DNA of 64,000 nucleotides, taken from the NCBI RefSeq assembly GCF_002770595.1, contig NZ_CP022986.1, positions 558,001-622,000 of the forward strand. Reading direction: 5' to 3'. This DNA comes from Chryseobacterium camelliae (GTDB lineage Bacteria > Bacteroidota > Bacteroidia > Flavobacteriales > Weeksellaceae). Numbering within the stretch: the first letter of the stretch is position 1; the number at the start of each line of letters is the position of its first letter. Under the pieces are notes generated by a model. The model was not told where the DNA came from and ran no database searches. It was given only the letters and a program-made list of their open reading frames with translations. The position numbers were made by a program, and so were the translations under genes. This document shows positions 60,694 to 64,000 of the stretch, in pieces.

Positions 60694-61815
60694 ATGCAGC
60701 ATCAGTTTACCATAGGCATAGAGGAAGAATACCAGATCATTGATGTGGAAAGCCGGGATCTTATTTCCCATGTTTCCAAGATCATTGAAGGCGGAAAGGC
60801 GATCCTCAGTGAGAACTTAAAGCACGAGATGCACGAATCCATGATTGAAATGGAAACGGGCATCTGCCGGAATATCCAGGAAGCCAGGACGGAGCTCACC
60901 AACCTCCGGAGACATCTGATACAGATTGCCCGTGAACAGGGACTTCGGGTTTCCGGAGGCGGGACCCATCCTTTCTCGCACTGGTCCGCCAATACCATCA
61001 CCCAGGGAGAGCGGTATACCAAAATTGTGGATGATATGGGAGATGTGGCGCGTGAAAATCTTATTTTCGGGCTGCATGTTCACATCGGGATCCCCAACCG
61101 GGAAGAAGGCGTCCGGATACAGAATGTCATGCGGTATTTCCTTCCGCATGTGTATGCGCTGTCTACCAATTCGCCGTTCTGGATCGGAAGGTACACCGGC
61201 TTTAAATCCTACCGGCAGGAAATTTTCGTAAAATTCCCGCGTACCGGGATACCGAGTTATTTCAATTCCCTTGCAGAGTTCGACAGTTATGTGGATCTGC
61301 TGATCAAGACAGGGACCATCGACAATGCCAAAAAAATCTGGTGGGACCTTCGGGTCCATCCCTTCTATCCTACCATAGAATTCAGGATCTGTGACATGCC
61401 GATGAGGATTGACGAAACCGTTTGCCTTGCCGCCATTATGCAGAGCCTGGTTGCTAAGATTTATAAGCTTCACCAGCAGAACCTGAGCTTCAGGAGCTAC
61501 AGGAGACTCCTGCTGAACGAAAATAAATGGAGGGCTTCCAAAAGCGGGATTGAAGCGCACCTGATTGATTTCGGGAAAGAGGAATCCGTTCCTTATCCGG
61601 TTCTGCTTAAAGAATTGCTTGAGTTTATTGATGATGTGGTGGATGAGCTGGGATGCCGCTCAGAGGTGGAATATGCCTGGAAGATCCTTGAACACGGAAC
61701 GGGAGCCGACCGTCAGCTGAGCATTTACAGGGAAACGGGAGACCTTACGAAAGTGGTTGACTATATGATCTCTGAGACCGAGTATGGCATCACACACGGA
61801 ATCCCTGCTCCATAA
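60694..61815 (+). CDS. GCS2/YbdK-type carboxylate-amine ligase
   Basis: A 373-residue member of the glutamate-cysteine ligase 2 family. The N-terminal Mg-binding glutamates are in GIEEEYQI (8-15), GGGTHPFSHW (88-97) and FGLHVHIGI (125-133) follow, and WWDLRVHPFYPTIEFRICD lies at 216-234. These enzymes activate a carboxylate with ATP and join it to an amine; YbdK itself makes weak gamma-glutamylcysteine activity. Here the substrate is unknown, but an N-terminal residue of the product, such as a gamma-linked glutamate, is plausible. Starts 32 bases after the second ATP-grasp gene. Confidence 0.87.
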   Translation: MQHQFTIGIEEEYQIIDVESRDLISHVSKIIEGGKAILSENLKHEMHESMIEMETGICRNIQEARTELTNLRRHLIQIAREQGLRVSGGGTHPFSHWSANTITQGERYTKIVDDMGDVARENLIFGLHVHIGIPNREEGVRIQNVMRYFLPHVYALSTNSPFWIGRYTGFKSYRQEIFVKFPRTGIPSYFNSLAEFDSYVDLLIKTGTIDNAKKIWWDLRVHPFYPTIEFRICDMPMRIDETVCLAAIMQSLVAKIYKLHQQNLSFRSYRRLLLNENKWRASKSGIEAHLIDFGKEESVPYPVLLKELLEFIDDVVDELGCRSEVEYAWKILEHGTGADRQLSIYRETGDLTKVVDYMISETEYGITHGIPAP

Positions 61816-61847
61816 TATTTAATACCTTTGAAGAAATAAGAACCAGC

Positions 61848-62678
61848 ATGACCGATATCCGCATTGCCTTGCTCGATATGAATAACAACCATGTCAATCA
61901 GGGATTCAAGAATATCCTCGAGATTTCAGAGGCATTCCGCCAGCATTCCGAAGAAAATATAAGCATTGAAACATTTGACGTCCGGTACAAAAATGAAATG
62001 CCGGATCCTGATGCATTTGATATTTTTATCTCTTCAGGTGGACCGGGTGATCCGCACCGGGAAGGCCTGGAATGGGAAAACCGGTTTGCAGGTTTACTGG
62101 ATTCTGTTTTTAACCATAACCGGAATCATTCTTCCAAAAAATACCTTTTCCTGATCTGCCACTCCTTTCAGCTGGCAGCCATCCACTGGGAACTGGGGAA
62201 TATCAGCAAAAGGAAATCGTACTCGTTTGGCATTATGCCAGTGCACAAAACAGAAGATGGTGAAGATGAATTTTTATTCAGGAACCTGCCGGACCCGTTT
62301 TTTGCGGTGGATTCCAGGGCTTACCAGTTTATTGAACCGGATTATCACCGCTTTGAAGAGTTGGGTATGAGCATCGTGGCCATTGAAAAATTCCGCCCCT
62401 ATATTGATTTAGAAAGAGCGGTTATGGCAGTTCGTTTCTCAGATGAAATTTTCGGCACCCAGTTTCATCCTGAAGCCAATCCCGAGGGGATGCTTGAAAA
62501 CCTGAAGGTTGAGAAAAATAAGAATGCCATGATTGAAAATTTCGGGATTGAAAAATACCTGGAAACGCTGGACAGAATGGATGATGAAGACAAAATCAAG
62601 CTGACCCAGGCTCAGATCCTTCCCCGTTTCCTTCAGTCGGCAATTCAAAACATTATGAAAAAGGCCGCCACAGAATGA
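61848..62678 (+). CDS. Class I glutamine amidotransferase-like protein
   Basis: A 276-residue GATase-I fold protein. The oxyanion region is SSGGPGDP (62-69), the nucleophile Cys104 lies in LICHSFQLA, and His207 and Glu209 are in GTQFHPEA, so the triad is complete. The nucleophile elbow has Ser106 where the usual GxCxG has Gly, hinting at a non-standard substrate. It could supply ammonia to a ligase or hydrolyse gamma-glutamyl amides. The C-terminal 65 residues are extra and helical. Starts 32 bases after the GCS2 gene. Confidence 0.84.
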   Translation: MTDIRIALLDMNNNHVNQGFKNILEISEAFRQHSEENISIETFDVRYKNEMPDPDAFDIFISSGGPGDPHREGLEWENRFAGLLDSVFNHNRNHSSKKYLFLICHSFQLAAIHWELGNISKRKSYSFGIMPVHKTEDGEDEFLFRNLPDPFFAVDSRAYQFIEPDYHRFEELGMSIVAIEKFRPYIDLERAVMAVRFSDEIFGTQFHPEANPEGMLENLKVEKNKNAMIENFGIEKYLETLDRMDDEDKIKLTQAQILPRFLQSAIQNIMKKAATE

Positions 62679-62738
62679 AATTCCAGCTATTCTATGACCG
62701 ATAATAAAACACAAATTCTGATCTAAACACTTCAATAT

Positions 62739-63923
62739 ATGATCCCAGAATACAGAGAACAGTTCAACCGGGAATTTTCACAGGAAAAATATACATCCCT
62801 TAAAAATATCCTGAAGGAAAAAAGCGGCATAGAGCCCGCATTCAGGATTTCGGAAAGTCCGGTGTTTCTTTCCCACACCTTAAAGCTTCAGCTTATTGAA
62901 GCTGCTGAGAGCATTATTGACCAGATCAAAGCTATTCCTCCTGAAACATTGGATAAGGCGGTTCCTGACCGGTATACTATTCCCAATGATACACAACAGC
63001 CTCATTTTTTCACCATCGACTTCGGAATCTGTGCTGATGAAAATGGTAATATCCTGCCTCAGCTGATCGAACTTCAGGCCTTCCCGTCCCTGTATGCCTT
63101 TCAGAAAGTATATGAAGATGCCTTCTGTGAAACCTACCCTTTTCTTTCAGGAATAAAGAATACCATGACAGAGGAGATTTATATCGATCATCTGAAAAAA
63201 ATCATCCTTGGAGATGAATCTCCCGAACATGTCGTCCTTCTTGAGATCTTCCCTGAACAGCAAAAGACAGCTATTGATTTCCTATGCACTGAAAAGATGC
63301 TCGGCATTGAGACCGTATGCCTTACCAAAATCAAAAAACAGGGCAGGAAATTGTATTATGACTATAACAGCAAACAGACCGAAATAAAGAGAATCTATAA
63401 CCGCGTCATCTTTGATGAACTGGAACAGATCACTGACCTTAACCCGGGATTTGATTTCCGTGAGGACCTCGATGTGCACTGGGTGACTCATCCTAACTGG
63501 TTTTTTAAGATTTCAAAATTCATCCTGCCGTTTTTAAAGCATCCGCTCGTTCCGAAAAGTTATTTTCTTCACGAGTTTCCGGATCATGAGGATCTCGGCA
63601 ATTTTGTATTGAAACCCCTGTTTTCCTTTGCAGGGTCCGGTGTAAACCTTCATCCTGTCCCTGCTGTTGTAGAAGCCATACCGGATAAAGAAAATTACAT
63701 CCTGCAGAGAAAAGTGCAGTATGAGCCGGCATTTAAGGATATCAACGGTGATCATTCCAAAGCGGAAATCCGTCTGCTTTATGTATGGCATGAAGATCAG
63801 GAGCGGCCTGTCCTGCTCAATAATCTGGTAAGGATGACCAAAGCGGATATGGTCAACGTAAGCTTTAATAAGAAAGATGCCATATGGATCGGAAGTTCGC
63901 ATGCTTTTTTTACAAGAGAATAA
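62739..63923 (+). CDS. Divergent ATP-grasp-like protein 3
   Basis: A 394-residue protein. Only the FVLKPLFSFAGSGVNLH loop (289-305; Lys292) is a clear ATP-grasp element, preceded by a long N-terminal half with TIDFGICADENG and LIELQAFPSLYAFQ (residues 92-122) that resemble the glutathionylspermidine-synthase-type substrate side. The C-terminal part (AEIRLLYVW, NNLVRMTKADMVNV) gives the last strands. It is not close to any ligase I know by name. It is the last gene of the cluster, 60 bases after the amidotransferase; the window ends 77 bases later with no further gene. Confidence 0.75.
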   Translation: MIPEYREQFNREFSQEKYTSLKNILKEKSGIEPAFRISESPVFLSHTLKLQLIEAAESIIDQIKAIPPETLDKAVPDRYTIPNDTQQPHFFTIDFGICADENGNILPQLIELQAFPSLYAFQKVYEDAFCETYPFLSGIKNTMTEEIYIDHLKKIILGDESPEHVVLLEIFPEQQKTAIDFLCTEKMLGIETVCLTKIKKQGRKLYYDYNSKQTEIKRIYNRVIFDELEQITDLNPGFDFREDLDVHWVTHPNWFFKISKFILPFLKHPLVPKSYFLHEFPDHEDLGNFVLKPLFSFAGSGVNLHPVPAVVEAIPDKENYILQRKVQYEPAFKDINGDHSKAEIRLLYVWHEDQERPVLLNNLVRMTKADMVNVSFNKKDAIWIGSSHAFFTRE

Positions 63924-64000
63924 TCACCAGGTAATCCTATTGATCTATTAATTCCGGAAGTTTTCCGGCTAAGCTGTTATCACAATATCCTACTGGAATA

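Noticed and set aside
60683..60715. A 10-codon micro-frame MKNVCSISLP overlapping the start of the GCS2 gene
   Set aside because: Too short, no promoter and no sign of regulation. A leader peptide cannot be excluded, but the sequence does not support it.
60817..61560. A 247-codon open frame antisense to the GCS2 ligase
   Set aside because: The plus-strand frame carries all GCS2 motifs. The antisense frame has no domain pattern and fits shadow coding in G/C-richer sequence.
63954..63968. CCGGAA/TTCCGG hairpin after the last gene, considered as the cluster terminator
   Set aside because: The stem is only 6 bp and is not followed by a T-run. The window ends soon after, so the true end of the operon is unknown.
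1..64000. tRNA, rRNA, insertion sequence, attachment site or riboswitch
   Set aside because: Reading by eye found no tRNA-like cloverleaf ends, transposase genes, long terminal inverted repeats or known riboswitch leaders. A covariance-model search would be needed to rule out small RNAs fully.

Overview
The window looks like core chromosome of a Bacteroidota member, most likely a flavobacterium of the Chryseobacterium type. The signs are: a type IX secretion C-terminal sorting domain (15333-16355); repeated TAnnTTTG minus-7 promoter boxes, typical of this phylum; an F-type ATPase operon ordered atpB-E-F-H-A-G with no atpD or atpC; bacteroidete-style paralogues (UMF1 transporter, BFN nuclease with UVR motif, PG_1098-like methyltransferase, small methylmalonyl-CoA mutase subunit); and A/T-rich gaps with strong hairpin terminators. 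I see no insertion sequence, prophage, CRISPR array, tRNA or rRNA. No gap between genes exceeds 300 bases.

Layout. 1-5 kb: start of proline dehydrogenase, a UbiA-type prenyltransferase paired with mevalonate kinase, a UMF1-family transporter and a thiolase. 5-12.5 kb: small membrane proteins, a lone receiver protein, an AraC regulator divergent from a flavin monooxygenase and followed by an O-methyltransferase, a nucleoside transporter and a bifunctional nuclease. 12.6-19.6 kb: etfBA, an SDR enzyme, a T9SS cargo protein, an M20 dipeptidase, a lipoprotein and an RNA-methyltransferase-like protein. 19.6-24.2 kb: uridine kinase, FtsB/DivIC, methylmalonyl-CoA mutase small subunit, DinB protein, ClpS and a CNNM/CorC transporter. 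24.3-29.8 kb: ATP synthase. 29.9-40.6 kb: ffh, two outer-membrane barrels, PhoH, SAM hydrolase, a 2-oxoacid dehydrogenase E2, a ClC channel, rpsF-rpsR-rplI and a secreted protein. 40.7-49.6 kb: thioredoxin, a lipid A acyltransferase, a glycosyltransferase, an exonuclease, ApaG, sucAB and an SRPBCC protein. 49.6-54.8 kb: a glycogen operon glgB-glgA-lipoprotein-glgC.

The most unusual region is 55.0-63.9 kb. Eight genes lie on the plus strand, most 27-60 bases apart. They encode an esterase with an N-terminal carbohydrate-module-like domain, an M17 aminopeptidase, three different ATP-grasp proteins, a GCS2/YbdK carboxylate-amine ligase, a class-I glutamine amidotransferase-like protein and a second alpha/beta hydrolase. 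None has an obvious signal peptide and there is no carrier-protein domain. This reads as a cytosolic pathway that builds and trims an unknown amide- or peptide-bonded product. It sits back to back with the glycogen operon.

At the DNA level, several same-direction gene junctions place the upstream gene's terminator (hairpin plus T-tract) inside the downstream gene's promoter, between the TTG and the TAnnTTTG box. A few boxes lie so close to the start codon that leaderless transcripts are likely. A family of decayed palindromic repeats sits in operon gaps, including the atpA-atpG gap.
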